Positions 21,653 through 30,813 of a stretch of DNA of 64,000 bases are shown in pieces. The stretch covers positions 53,564-117,563 of the forward strand of contig JAJYLL010000002.1 of NCBI GenBank assembly GCA_021787735.1, in the 5' to 3' direction. Origin of the DNA: Acidobacteriota bacterium. Lineage in GTDB: Bacteria; Acidobacteriota; Terriglobia; UBA7540. The notes below the pieces were generated by a model, which worked only from the letters and a program-made list of their open reading frames with translations, was not told where the DNA came from and ran no database searches. The translations under genes and the position numbers were made by a program. Position 1 is the first letter of the stretch; every line of letters starts with the position of its first letter.

Positions 21653-22759
21653 CTAGCCTTTCGTTGTAGCCTTGTGATGCCGCCCGTAAAGATAATACGC
21701 CGCGCAGGCGCCTTCCGAAGAAACCATCGTTGCGCCCAGCGGATGTGCCGGCGTGCAGTCTGTCCCAAACGCGGGGCAATCGTGCGGCTTCTTGATGCCC
21801 CGCAGGACTTCGCCGCTGATGCAGACCGGCGGTTCCTGCGTGTCGATCGCCCCCACTTCAAAGCGGCGTTCTGCGTCGAAGTTCTCGAACTCTTCGCGCA
21901 GCCGGTAGCCGCTCTGCGGAATTGGCCCGACCCCACGCCACTTCCGCTCACACACTTCAAACACGCTGGAGACAAGCCCCTGCGCGGCGCCGTTCCCGTC
22001 CCGCGTCACAACACGCGCGTACTGGTTCTCGACTTCCGCCCGGCCTTCTTCAAGTTGCGTTACCGCCATCAGTACGCCTTCCAACAGATCGCTCGGCTCA
22101 AACCCTGTGATGACAATCGGCACTTTGTAGCGTGCGCTGATCGCCTCGTATTCGCGGTACCCCATGATGGCACAGACATGTCCCGGGCCGAGAAATCCCT
22201 GCACGCGGTTCACTGGTGAATCAAGAATCGCCTCCAGCGCAGGCGGCACCAGCACGTGCGAAACTAGCACCGAGATGTTATCAATCCCCTCCTGCCTTGC
22301 GCGCGACACCAGCATGGCGTTTGCGGGTGCCGTGGTTTCAAAACCGATGGCGAAGAAAACAACTTGCCTGTCCGGGTGGCTGCGCGCGATCTTCAGACAT
22401 TCGAGCGGCGAGTAAACCACGCGCACATCGGCGCCGCGCGATCTCACGGTCAGAAGATCCGACTCCGATCCCGGCACGCGCAGCATGTCTCCAAACGAAC
22501 AGAAGATGACATCCGACCTGGAGGCAATGGCATGCGCTTTGTCAATCAGTTCGAGCGGGGTAACGCACACCGGACATCCCGGCCCGTGGACTAGCTCAAT
22601 CTCCTTGGGAAGCAGATCGTCCACTCCATACCTGACGATGGAGTGCGTCTGCCCGCCGCACACTTCCATCAGCATCCAGGGCCGTTTCTGCACCCGCCGG
22701 ATCCTGTCCAGCAACGCTTGCGCCAATGCTTCATCACGGTATTCGTCCAGATACTTCAT
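21653..22759 (-). CDS. hypD: Hydrogenase maturation protein HypD
   Basis: A 368-residue iron-sulfur scaffold on which, together with HypC, the Fe(CN)2CO unit is built. The conserved signatures are present: [15 protein letters not shown] near residue 30, [11 protein letters not shown], the central [11 protein letters not shown], and the C-terminal 4Fe-4S ligands ([17 protein letters not shown]). I start at the ATG at 22759, which has a purine-rich AAAGAGCG upstream, in preference to an in-frame TTG that would overlap hypC. It lies between hypC and hypE with short gaps. Confidence 0.96.
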   Translation of the reverse strand: MKYLDEYRDEALAQALLDRIRRVQKRPWMLMEVCGGQTHSIVRYGVDDLLPKEIELVHGPGCPVCVTPLELIDKAHAIASRSDVIFCSFGDMLRVPGSESDLLTVRSRGADVRVVYSPLECLKIARSHPDRQVVFFAIGFETTAPANAMLVSRARQEGIDNISVLVSHVLVPPALEAILDSPVNRVQGFLGPGHVCAIMGYREYEAISARYKVPIVITGFEPSDLLEGVLMAVTQLEEGRAEVENQYARVVTRDGNGAAQGLVSSVFEVCERKWRGVGPIPQSGYRLREEFENFDAERRFEVGAIDTQEPPVCISGEVLRGIKKPHDCPAFGTDCTPAHPLGATMVSSEGACAAYYLYGRHHKATTKG

Positions 22760-22788
22760 CGTTCGCTCTTTGAAAATTCCCCAGCAGA

Positions 22789-23085
22789 TCAATGCGGCTC
22801 GCCGCCAGCCGATGTGTCCTCGCTGCCTCCCACCTCCGCGTCATCCGGATCAAGTTCTTGCAGTTGCCCCATTTCTTCCAGAAGCTGGTAGGTCCGCGCA
22901 GCTTCTTCCTCATTCACACGACTGATAGCAAAGCCGGCGTGGACAATCACGTAATCTCCCTCGCCAACTTCCGGCACGTATTCCAGGCACGCCTCACGCA
23001 AAATTTGCCCGAATCGAACCTTGCCCATGCGAAGCCCGCCGGCTTCCTCCAGGGAAACGACCTGTCCCGGAATTCCAAGGCACAT
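22789..23085 (-). CDS. hypC: Hydrogenase maturation chaperone HypC
   Basis: A 98-residue chaperone that binds HypD and the large-subunit precursor and delivers the Fe(CN)2CO group. It begins MCLGIPGQV, where the essential Cys2 is exposed after Met removal. The [27 protein letters not shown] stretch of the OB-like barrel is intact. The C-terminal 25 residues are acidic and unusually long for HypC. It starts 2 bases after hypF ends. Confidence 0.95.
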   Translation of the reverse strand: MCLGIPGQVVSLEEAGGLRMGKVRFGQILREACLEYVPEVGEGDYVIVHAGFAISRVNEEEAARTYQLLEEMGQLQELDPDDAEVGGSEDTSAGGEPH

Positions 23086-23087
23086 TT

Positions 23088-25412
23088 TCAGAGTCCCTTC
23101 CTGATCACAGCGTTGGCAATCAACGCCTGCCCCAGCGAAATTCCGCCATCGTTCGGAGGTACCTTCGCGTGCAAATAGACGTCAAATCCGAGTTCACCGA
23201 GCGCGGATAATGTGCGCTGCAACAAGAAGATGTTCTGGAAAGTCCCTCCGCTCAGGCAGACTTTGCTTGGCCCTCCGCCGGCGCGCAACTTGCGGCAGAC
23301 TTGGGCGATGATTTCTGCCAGCGTGTTATGGAACCTTGCTGCAATCACACCGCTATCAACACCTTGCTGCATCTCGTTCACAATCGATTCTATCATCGGG
23401 CGAACGTCAATCTGCCACAGTTCGGCGAACTCAATCTGAAAAGGATAGACCCCGCCTGTTCCCTGACGCGCCGCGATTTCGAGATCGATGGCCGCCTGTG
23501 CTTCAAAGTTGACTTCCTGGCGCAACCCCAGGATGGATGCCACAGCGTCGAACAGCCGTCCGCACGAGGACGTCGCGACGGTGTTGATTCCCTGTTCCAA
23601 CATTATCCAGACCAACTGGCGGTCTTTCTCCGCGACATCTCTCAACACCGGCAAACCGTCGGGCAGTTCGTTGCCGTAAGTGTCCCGCAAATAGCTCAAG
23701 GCAGATCTCCACGGCTGGCGGATCGCGGCATCGCCGCCGGCCAGAGGAACATAGCGGAGGTGCGCGCGCCGCTCGAAGCCTTCGAAATCACCGACCAGAA
23801 ATTCCCCACCCCAGATCTGCCCGTCGGTTCCGTATCCGGTTCCGTCAAAAGCCACGCCGATAACTTTTTCCTTCAGGCCATTTTCCGCCATGCAACTGGC
23901 GATGTGCGCATGATGGTGCTGCACCCCCACTGTCTGAATGCCGCTCTGCTCCATCGCGTATTGAGTGCTCAGGTAACGCGGGTGGAGATCGTAAGCGATA
24001 AACTTCGGGTCAACGCGAAATAATTTCTTAAGATTCGCAATTGTTTCTTGAAAAAATTCCAATGTCTCGAAATTCTCAAGGTCGCCAATGTGCTGGCTTA
24101 GGATCGCATGCCGTCTACACGTAACGCAGAAAGTATTTTTCAGTTCCGGCCCGCAGGCCAGAATTTCGGCAACCGGCTCTCCGAGATCAATCACGCTGGG
24201 AACGTATCCGCGCGACCGCCTCAGGGCGCGCTCTTTACCGTGAAAGACCCGCACAACGGAATCATCAACGCGCATGTGGATTCGCCGGTTATGCACAAGG
24301 AAGGCATCGGCAATGTGAGCCAATCGAGAAAGAGCTTCCGAATTTGAAGTGACAATCGGCTCCTCGCTCAGGTTTCCGCTGGTCATCACCAATGCCGTGA
24401 AGGCCGGCGGGTCTTCAGCGCACTCAGCAAACAGCAACGAATGCAGGGGGGTGTAAGGCAGCATCACGCCCAGCGTGTTGTTGCCCGGAGCCACCGCGGA
24501 CGAAATGCATGATCCGGTACGCCGCGCAAGAATGACAATGGGCCGGCGGATGCTCAGCAGGGCCTTGCGTTCTTTGTCCGAAACGATGCAGAAGCGGGAT
24601 ACCGAAGACACGTCTGCCGACATCAAGGCAAATGGCTTGTCACTGCGCCGCTTCCGTGACCGTAATCGCCTGACGGCGTCGTCGTTATCCGCATCGCAGG
24701 CCAGATGAAACCCGCCAAGCCCTTTGATGGCGACAATCTTCCCTTCTTTCAGCAGCCGGCGAACTTCACGGATAGCGTTGATGCCTGATGAGTCCTCATC
24801 TTCTCCGCCGCCCCCGATATCCAATCGGGCGCCATTAGAATCCACAAGCCGAACTCGGGGTCCGCAGGCCGGGCAGGCGTTGGGTTGAGCGAGGAACCGG
24901 CGGTCGGCAGGATCTTCGTATTCCGCGCGGCATTCCGCGCACATCTGGAATTCGCGCATGGTTGTGGAGGGGCGATCGTAGGGGACGTCCTCAATAATGC
25001 TGTAGCGAGGGCCGCAATGCGTACAGTTGGTGAAGGGATAGCCGAAGCGCCGGTTGTTGGGGTCAGTGAATTCGCGCCGGCATTCGTCGCAGGTTGCAAC
25101 GTCAGGAGAAACAAGTACCGAACTGAATTCCTGCTCGATACTTTCCCTGATTACAAAGTCCTCTTCGCCGAGCAGCGCAAGATCGCTTCCGGCAACGTCC
25201 ACTATTTCAGCCAGGGGCGGCGGACTGGTCGTAAGGTCGTGGAGAAAGCCGCTTATCGCAGCGTCCGGCCCCTCCACTTCGATCAGAACACCGTCAGGCG
25301 TGTTGAGCACAAAACCCGCCAATTGAAAGTGGCGGGCCAGGCGGTAAACAAAGGGACGAAATCCTACCCCTTGCACAATCCCAAGGATGTGAATTCGCTT
25401 ACGAATCGTCAA
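23088..25412 (-). CDS. hypF: Carbamoyltransferase HypF
   Basis: A 774-residue enzyme that makes the CN ligand precursor from carbamoyl phosphate and ATP. Domain order is normal: acylphosphatase-like (GIVQGVGFRPFVYRLA, about 10-90), a double zinc finger (CDECRREF ... CTHCGPRY ... CAECRAEY ... CPACGPR), a YrdC-like domain and a C-terminal Kae1-like domain (GVQHHHAHIASCMAENG). The start appears to be TTG; the upstream frame has only ten more codons before a stop, none of them ATG or GTG. The ribosome site is weak. It follows the GH38 gene by 42 bases on the same strand, so it may be read from that transcript or from a promoter inside it. Confidence 0.95.
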   Translation of the reverse strand: MTIRKRIHILGIVQGVGFRPFVYRLARHFQLAGFVLNTPDGVLIEVEGPDAAISGFLHDLTTSPPPLAEIVDVAGSDLALLGEEDFVIRESIEQEFSSVLVSPDVATCDECRREFTDPNNRRFGYPFTNCTHCGPRYSIIEDVPYDRPSTTMREFQMCAECRAEYEDPADRRFLAQPNACPACGPRVRLVDSNGARLDIGGGGEDEDSSGINAIREVRRLLKEGKIVAIKGLGGFHLACDADNDDAVRRLRSRKRRSDKPFALMSADVSSVSRFCIVSDKERKALLSIRRPIVILARRTGSCISSAVAPGNNTLGVMLPYTPLHSLLFAECAEDPPAFTALVMTSGNLSEEPIVTSNSEALSRLAHIADAFLVHNRRIHMRVDDSVVRVFHGKERALRRSRGYVPSVIDLGEPVAEILACGPELKNTFCVTCRRHAILSQHIGDLENFETLEFFQETIANLKKLFRVDPKFIAYDLHPRYLSTQYAMEQSGIQTVGVQHHHAHIASCMAENGLKEKVIGVAFDGTGYGTDGQIWGGEFLVGDFEGFERRAHLRYVPLAGGDAAIRQPWRSALSYLRDTYGNELPDGLPVLRDVAEKDRQLVWIMLEQGINTVATSSCGRLFDAVASILGLRQEVNFEAQAAIDLEIAARQGTGGVYPFQIEFAELWQIDVRPMIESIVNEMQQGVDSGVIAARFHNTLAEIIAQVCRKLRAGGGPSKVCLSGGTFQNIFLLQRTLSALGELGFDVYLHAKVPPNDGGISLGQALIANAVIRKGL

Positions 25413-25454
25413 AGGGATCTCAATACCGTCTGTTTCCGTTTACGCAACCACCTG

Positions 25455-28400
25455 CTAAACGTCGTAGGGTGGTGGCGCGGTGCCGGCGTCAATCTTGAAT
25501 GTGGCCTTCACGGTAGCGATCTCATATTTCCCGATGGGAAGAGTCACCTCCGTACCGCCTGCCTCAAGGGAAAGGGGTTTCTCTTCCTTCTCCATCAGGT
25601 TGGTCTGGATGGCGCCGGTTGCCACCTCCGGCAGACGCAAACGCGCTTGTGTCGGCTTGCCCTCGAATTCGTAGAACCGGAAGATCACTGCATTGTCGTC
25701 TTCCGCCTTCTTGACCGAAGTCAAAATCACATTCTTCGGCTCAATCTGCACAAACGAGTGCGACGCCGGGAGTTGGCCTTCGTGAGCCACTGAAACCACC
25801 GGCAGAAGCCTGTAGTTGAGCTCATAGGCGCGCAACTCGGTTTCCGCTTCCAGCCAGTTGCCCGCGTGGGGATACATCGCGTAAGTGAACGCGTGGAACC
25901 CCTGGTCGGCGTGCGGATCGGGGTCGATCGGCGAGCGAAGCAGCGTCAGGCGAATGGTCCCCGGCTCAAACGTGTCGTAGCCGTATTTGTCGCGGTTTAG
26001 CAGGCTGAATCCGCGGCCATTCTCTGACAGGTCTCCCCACTGTTGCGCACAGACTTCAAATTCCGCCTCCTGCGCCAGCAGCGGATCGTACTTGGGGTGT
26101 TTGACGCTGATCTCCGTTGCTTCAGTGAACGGCACAGGCGGCTTGCCGGGCACGTGCGGGATCGCCGGGCGATCAACCGTGCCATAGGGTATTTCATACG
26201 TCGCATTCAGCGGCTTGATATCCAACGGGAAAGCCACCTTCAGCATGATCTGCCGCTCGTGCCAGTGCGCCTGCATGTGCACGTCCACGCGAGCCACTTC
26301 CGGATACATGCAGATATCCTGAACGAAAGAGGAGTTCTGGAAGTGTTTCTTTACTTGCACCACAGCCCGCACCGGCGTATTTTCCACCAGCTTCACTTCA
26401 TCAGCATCCAGCAACTCGGTCTTGAACTTTTCATAGTCCGGATCGATGTTCCATGCGCCGTACTCTTTCGGCTTGTCCACGAAGGTTTCCAGCAGGTTGC
26501 CGTGCCCGCCTGGCCGCAGGATGTTCTTCCCGTCTTTCCTGCTAATCAGGCTGGTCACGCAACCCGTCTTGGGATCGATTTCAACGCTGATGAACTCATT
26601 CTCCATGTGGAGGCCGTTTGCCTTAAGGGTTGACGCCGCACGACTCGGGCTGTCCGACGCCACAACATGAAACACGCGATGGCCCGTGGCAGGGACCGAG
26701 CGCGCCAGGAAGCGCACTTTAACCGTGTCGATCGCGTCGTGGTGCGAGACCACGGCCGAGGGAACCGTGTGGCCTTCCGGATCGCGAACATCAACGTGAG
26801 CCGCCTTCCGCGGCAACTGCACTTCGACTTCCGCCACGTCGGTGCGCGACCAACTAAGCGGATTGAATACCACTACCGGAATTCCGGGCCCGCGTGTGTC
26901 AACACGCACAGCCAGCGTCTTCAGAGCATCTTTCAGGATCGGCTCGTTCGTCAGCTTGACGAAGTCCATGCTTTCAGCCTCGTCCTCGTAGATGACGTGA
27001 ATGCCTGAACCCGCCATCAGATCGTGAAACTGATTGAACAGGACCCGCCGCCAGCAATCTTCAAACTGGTCCTGCGGGTACTTGCGTCCTCGCAGCATGG
27101 CGAGCGAAGAAAATCTCTCCGCATTCAGGAGCAGGCGTTCCATCTGACGCATGCGCTGCTTACTGTCCGCCTGCGACGTATAAGTCCCCCGATGAAACTG
27201 CAGATACATTTCATTGTTCCAGACTGGGAGATTCAATGATGAGAGGTTCCGATCGACCTCATCAAAGAAGGTTTGCGCCGTCGTGAACTTGAAGTTCGGG
27301 AAGGCTGCGTTCGGAGACTTCTGCCAGCGCACGGCCGCATCCAGCATCTGGCGGGTGGGACCCCCTCCATGGTCGCCAATGCCGTAAAGAAGCATCTGGG
27401 TGTGGAAGCCCGAGCAGAGCGAAGTGTCCTCGCCAATGTACTCAGCGCACTGAATCGGATTGATCCCGTTCACGTAATCGTGGGGGAAGTAGGTGAGCAC
27501 GCGGCTGCCGTCCGGTGCCTCCCATTGAAACAGCTTAGAGGGCAGCGGCACCGTATCGTTCCAGGACATCTTTTGTGTTACAAAGTAATCGACACCCGAA
27601 CGCTTGTAAATCTGGGGCAGTTGCCGGCTGTATCCGAACGAATCCGGGTTCCAGCCAATTTTCACATCAACGTCGAATTTCTGCTGGAAGTAGCGCTTGC
27701 CTGTCAGGAGCTGGCGAACCAGCGACTCGCCGCATGGCATATTCAGGTCGGGTTCGCACCACATTCCGCCCACCATTTCCCATCGACCGTCTTTAACCCG
27801 CTTCTGGATCTCCTTGAACAGCTCGGGATATTTCTTTTCCAACCACAGGAAGTCCTGGGCAGTGGACTGGGCAAATATAAACCCGGGATATTCGTCCATC
27901 AATTCCACAGCCGTACCGAATGTGTCGCGGACCACTTCCACGGTTTCCGTCCACGGCCACAGCCAGGCCAAATCGATGTGAGCATTGCCCACGGCAAGGA
28001 TCGTGAATTCCTTCATCCACTTGGCCAGCGCCTGCATTTTCGCGTTGGCAGCGGCCAAAGAACGGTCAAACGCCTTCTGGTCGCCACGGTCGAGAGCTGC
28101 AAAATCAAGGGCTTTGACCGCCTCGGTCAATTGCGCCTCGCGCTCCGCTTGCCCTTCCGGAAAACCCTTTGAGGCCGCCTGCACCGCCATGATCTGTTGG
28201 AGCATGGTCAGCGGATTGGGCTGCTCGGGCGGATAACCAACCTCGATGGCAGCGTTGACAATTCCGGCCTGGCCTTCTCCGGGCGGCACATAGGCGGCGA
28301 CCACAAACTTCTCTCCAGGCCGGGCGCTTTCACTCAACAGAATGGGTTGCTGGGTGCTGATATCCGTCATTTCCACCATCGACCCGTTGAAGAACACCCT

Positions 28401-28811
28401 TACCCGCCCATGACCGTTGAATTCCAGCCGCAGGGCCAAGTGCACTGGCTTGCCCGCAATGCTGTAACCTCCCATCGTCCGCGGGATCTCAACCACACGC
28501 CGGAACCACACCGACCGGCCGCTCACACGCTCGTGGAGCTTCACGGGCGTCCAGCCTGAAGCGTCGAGGCTGGGATCCTCCGGATGCGGTATGTCGTCCG
28601 GATGCGAGCGCCAGTCAGCAAGCGGCATGGTAATCATGGCTTCAAGTCGTTGGAGCGCTGAACCAAAGGGATTGTTCTGCAGTTCGCGGCGCAAATCGCC
28701 TGGCAAAGCCTGGGCTAGAAAGGGAAATGCTGCACCCTCGACAACAAGCTTTTCAGCAAGGAATGAAGCGGCAGAAATCTGGAAGAATTTCCTGCGATTC
28801 ATGGGCGACAT
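25455..28811 (-). CDS. Exported GH38 alpha-mannosidase
   Basis: A 1118-residue glycosidase that releases alpha-linked mannose. The N-terminus has a twin-arginine-like signal (NRRKFFQISAASFLAEKL). A jelly-roll-like region (about 85-195, including VWFRRVVEIP) precedes the catalytic barrel. GH38 motifs are intact: GNAHIDLAWLWPW with zinc ligands His278 and Asp280, and WNPDSFGYS with the nucleophile Asp390. The C-terminal third is beta-rich, as in other GH38 enzymes. The ATG at 28811 follows GGAGGAAAATTT. It is a probable scavenging enzyme for mannosyl glycans. The hyp genes follow on the same strand but with no functional link. Confidence 0.92.
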   Translation of the reverse strand: MSPMNRRKFFQISAASFLAEKLVVEGAAFPFLAQALPGDLRRELQNNPFGSALQRLEAMITMPLADWRSHPDDIPHPEDPSLDASGWTPVKLHERVSGRSVWFRRVVEIPRTMGGYSIAGKPVHLALRLEFNGHGRVRVFFNGSMVEMTDISTQQPILLSESARPGEKFVVAAYVPPGEGQAGIVNAAIEVGYPPEQPNPLTMLQQIMAVQAASKGFPEGQAEREAQLTEAVKALDFAALDRGDQKAFDRSLAAANAKMQALAKWMKEFTILAVGNAHIDLAWLWPWTETVEVVRDTFGTAVELMDEYPGFIFAQSTAQDFLWLEKKYPELFKEIQKRVKDGRWEMVGGMWCEPDLNMPCGESLVRQLLTGKRYFQQKFDVDVKIGWNPDSFGYSRQLPQIYKRSGVDYFVTQKMSWNDTVPLPSKLFQWEAPDGSRVLTYFPHDYVNGINPIQCAEYIGEDTSLCSGFHTQMLLYGIGDHGGGPTRQMLDAAVRWQKSPNAAFPNFKFTTAQTFFDEVDRNLSSLNLPVWNNEMYLQFHRGTYTSQADSKQRMRQMERLLLNAERFSSLAMLRGRKYPQDQFEDCWRRVLFNQFHDLMAGSGIHVIYEDEAESMDFVKLTNEPILKDALKTLAVRVDTRGPGIPVVVFNPLSWSRTDVAEVEVQLPRKAAHVDVRDPEGHTVPSAVVSHHDAIDTVKVRFLARSVPATGHRVFHVVASDSPSRAASTLKANGLHMENEFISVEIDPKTGCVTSLISRKDGKNILRPGGHGNLLETFVDKPKEYGAWNIDPDYEKFKTELLDADEVKLVENTPVRAVVQVKKHFQNSSFVQDICMYPEVARVDVHMQAHWHERQIMLKVAFPLDIKPLNATYEIPYGTVDRPAIPHVPGKPPVPFTEATEISVKHPKYDPLLAQEAEFEVCAQQWGDLSENGRGFSLLNRDKYGYDTFEPGTIRLTLLRSPIDPDPHADQGFHAFTYAMYPHAGNWLEAETELRAYELNYRLLPVVSVAHEGQLPASHSFVQIEPKNVILTSVKKAEDDNAVIFRFYEFEGKPTQARLRLPEVATGAIQTNLMEKEEKPLSLEAGGTEVTLPIGKYEIATVKATFKIDAGTAPPPYDV

Positions 28812-29356
28812 AAATTTTCCTCCGTCATTGTCAAGAACTGCGCGGGCGTCTGCTCATCGAAGGACGGGATGGGCAGGTAACGTTGACAACCGCCAGGGAT
28901 GAGGCGGTGCGAAGTCAGGGGGTGAATCATCAGTTGACAACCAGCAATCAGTTCGTGCGTTTCAATATATAAATTAACCATCATACACCTCTTGCCGGAG
29001 TTGGAATGCCGAACTTTCAGGAATTTTCTTTGTCTATCGATTCCCCGCCCCGCGCCGGGATTGAACAGCGAGACACGCAAGGCGGCTGCCCCCGAGGTCG
29101 GTCTGCAGTGTCGACTTGCCTTGGGAGGGACAAGTCGCATTCCCCGCGTTTTCGGCAGAAAGCCAGGCCAGAACCAACATCAGCACGCGGCTGTGCCACA
29201 CCTGCGGTTGAGAATGCCGGTGCGAATCTGCTAAAATCCGTTTCAAGAAAGATCACCGAAGATCGTGGTGCATGTTTTCACGACAGGCCCCACACAGGCC
29301 GGTGGGCGGCGAGCCATGAGTGGGAGACTTATGCTGAAAGGCAATAGAGGTTACTC
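28812..29356. other. 545-base divergent intergenic region
   Basis: This separates the GH38 gene (minus) from the flavoprotein gene (plus). The minus-strand 113-codon frame covering part of it shows no domain or coding-like composition and I treat it as chance. A good plus-strand promoter is annotated separately at 29208-29237. On the minus strand an AT-rich patch (about 28960-28980) lies some 150 bases before the GH38 start, without a clear -35. Confidence 0.5.
29208..29237 (+). promoter_or_regulatory. Sigma70-type promoter for the flavoprotein gene
   Basis: TTGAGA (29208-29213), an 18-base spacer, then TAAAAT (29232-29237) preceded by TGC, an extended -10. Transcription would start about 110 bases before the ATG at 29357. 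This is judged by eye against the consensus only. Confidence 0.5.
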
Positions 29357-30697
29357 ATGGATCAAGGAATTGTTTACGTGGTGGGAGCCGGTCCCGCCGG
29401 ACTTTTTGCTGCCCGCAAAATCGCAACGGCCGGCTATCAGGTTCTGATTCTCAATCGCGACATCAAGCCGGGCGGCCTTGCCGAGTACGGCATCTATCCC
29501 CAGAAATTCCATATGAAGAACGGCCTGCGGAAGCAATTCGCCAAGATCCTTGCGATGCCCAACGTGGATTACATCGGCAACGCGCGGGTACGCAGTGACG
29601 AACGGCTGACCGTCGAGGGGCTTAAAGACTGGGCCCCCGCAGCCATCGTTTACGCCGTTGGTGCGCAGGGAACAAAGAACCTCGGACTGCCCGGCGAAGA
29701 TGCCAAGGGTGTCTATTCGGCCAAAGACTTTGTATACCACTACAACCTGCTGCCTCCGTTCGCTTCGCAGGATTTCTCTACCGGCCGCCGCGTGGCCATC
29801 ATCGGGATGGGCAACGTCATGGCGGATATCGCGCGCTGGTTGCTGATCGACCAGCCGGGCGAAAAGCCGGACGAAGTCACTGTTATCGCGCGGCGCGGGC
29901 CCTTTGAGGTCAAGTTCGACCGCAAGGAGTTTGACGAAATCGAGGCATTCCTGAACCGCAAGGAATTGCAGGATGAATTGAATCGCGTTGCCGAAGCCTG
30001 CAAGGGGGCGGGCCAGGACGTTGGCCAGGTTGCCGACACAACGTTCCCATGGCTGAAAACCCAGCCGGAAAATACTCCGGCCTCAAAGCTGAAATTCCGG
30101 TTCCTCTCTTCGCCCATTGCAATAGAACCCGGCGCGGACCGCCGCATCGCACACCTCCGTGTGGTGGAGAACATTCTGGTCCGCGACGGCGAAAATACGC
30201 GCCCCAAGGCGACCGATACCGAGACGCTGCTCGACATCGACACTCTCATTTTTGCAATCGGAGACCTTGCAGACCGGGGCTTGGGCCTGCCCTATGGGAA
30301 GAATTCTTACGCGACAAACCCTGACACTGCCAACCCGGACCGCGCCGCCTACGAAGTTTTTGACCCGGCTTCCGGCAAAGTAGTTGACGGAGTTTTCGTG
30401 GTTGGATGGGCACGCAAGGCCAGCGAAGGACTGGTGGGAAAAGCGCGGTTCGACGCCGAGCAAGGAGTAAACCACATCCTCAAGTATCTGGAAGGCGCTG
30501 CAAAGAAGTCCTCGGCATCAGCGGCGGACGTCCTCAGCCAGATTCGCAGCAAGGGGATCGAAACCGTCACCAAAGACGACATCATCACACTTGGCCAGGT
30601 GGAAGCTCAGCAGGCGCAAGCCCACGGGCTGCCGGAGTTCAAGTTCTCCACCAACCAGGAGATGTTGCGCGCCATCCAAACCAAGGTTGCCGGTTAG
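29357..30697 (+). CDS. Ferredoxin/adrenodoxin-NADP reductase-like flavoprotein
   Basis: A 446-residue FAD- and NAD(P)-binding oxidoreductase. The N-terminal FAD fold reads VYVVGAGPAGLFAARKIA, followed by KPGGLAEYGIYPQKFHMKN, typical of adrenodoxin-reductase and FprA-type enzymes. The second dinucleotide fold is AIIGMGNVMADIARWL. Near the C-terminus VVGWARKASEGLVGKARFDAE is the isoalloxazine-contact motif of this group. A helical tail of about 70 residues follows, longer than in typical FprA. It likely moves electrons between NADPH and a ferredoxin, but no ferredoxin gene is adjacent. It has its own promoter and terminator. The ATG follows AGAGG. Confidence 0.85.
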   Translation: MDQGIVYVVGAGPAGLFAARKIATAGYQVLILNRDIKPGGLAEYGIYPQKFHMKNGLRKQFAKILAMPNVDYIGNARVRSDERLTVEGLKDWAPAAIVYAVGAQGTKNLGLPGEDAKGVYSAKDFVYHYNLLPPFASQDFSTGRRVAIIGMGNVMADIARWLLIDQPGEKPDEVTVIARRGPFEVKFDRKEFDEIEAFLNRKELQDELNRVAEACKGAGQDVGQVADTTFPWLKTQPENTPASKLKFRFLSSPIAIEPGADRRIAHLRVVENILVRDGENTRPKATDTETLLDIDTLIFAIGDLADRGLGLPYGKNSYATNPDTANPDRAAYEVFDPASGKVVDGVFVVGWARKASEGLVGKARFDAEQGVNHILKYLEGAAKKSSASAADVLSQIRSKGIETVTKDDIITLGQVEAQQAQAHGLPEFKFSTNQEMLRAIQTKVAG

Positions 30698-30729
30698 CCA
30701 CGGCACCGTCCACACAAAACAATCAAACC

Positions 30730-30769
30730 CGGCCGTGTTGCGTGACTGCGTGACGCGGCCGTTCTTTTT
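30730..30769 (+). terminator. Rho-independent terminator of the flavoprotein gene
   Basis: CGGCCG at 30730-30735 pairs with CGGCCG at 30756-30761 (self-complementary arms), and a T-rich run (TTCTTTTT) follows immediately. It lies 32 bases after the flavoprotein stop, in the correct orientation. Confidence 0.7.
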
Positions 30770-30813
30770 CGTCACTACTGAGGGCCAACGCCTTCTGCCG
30801 GGTGGTGCTCACC

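Noticed and set aside
28799..29140. 113-codon minus-strand frame upstream of the GH38 gene
   Set aside because: It overlaps the GH38 start and has random-looking composition and no motif.
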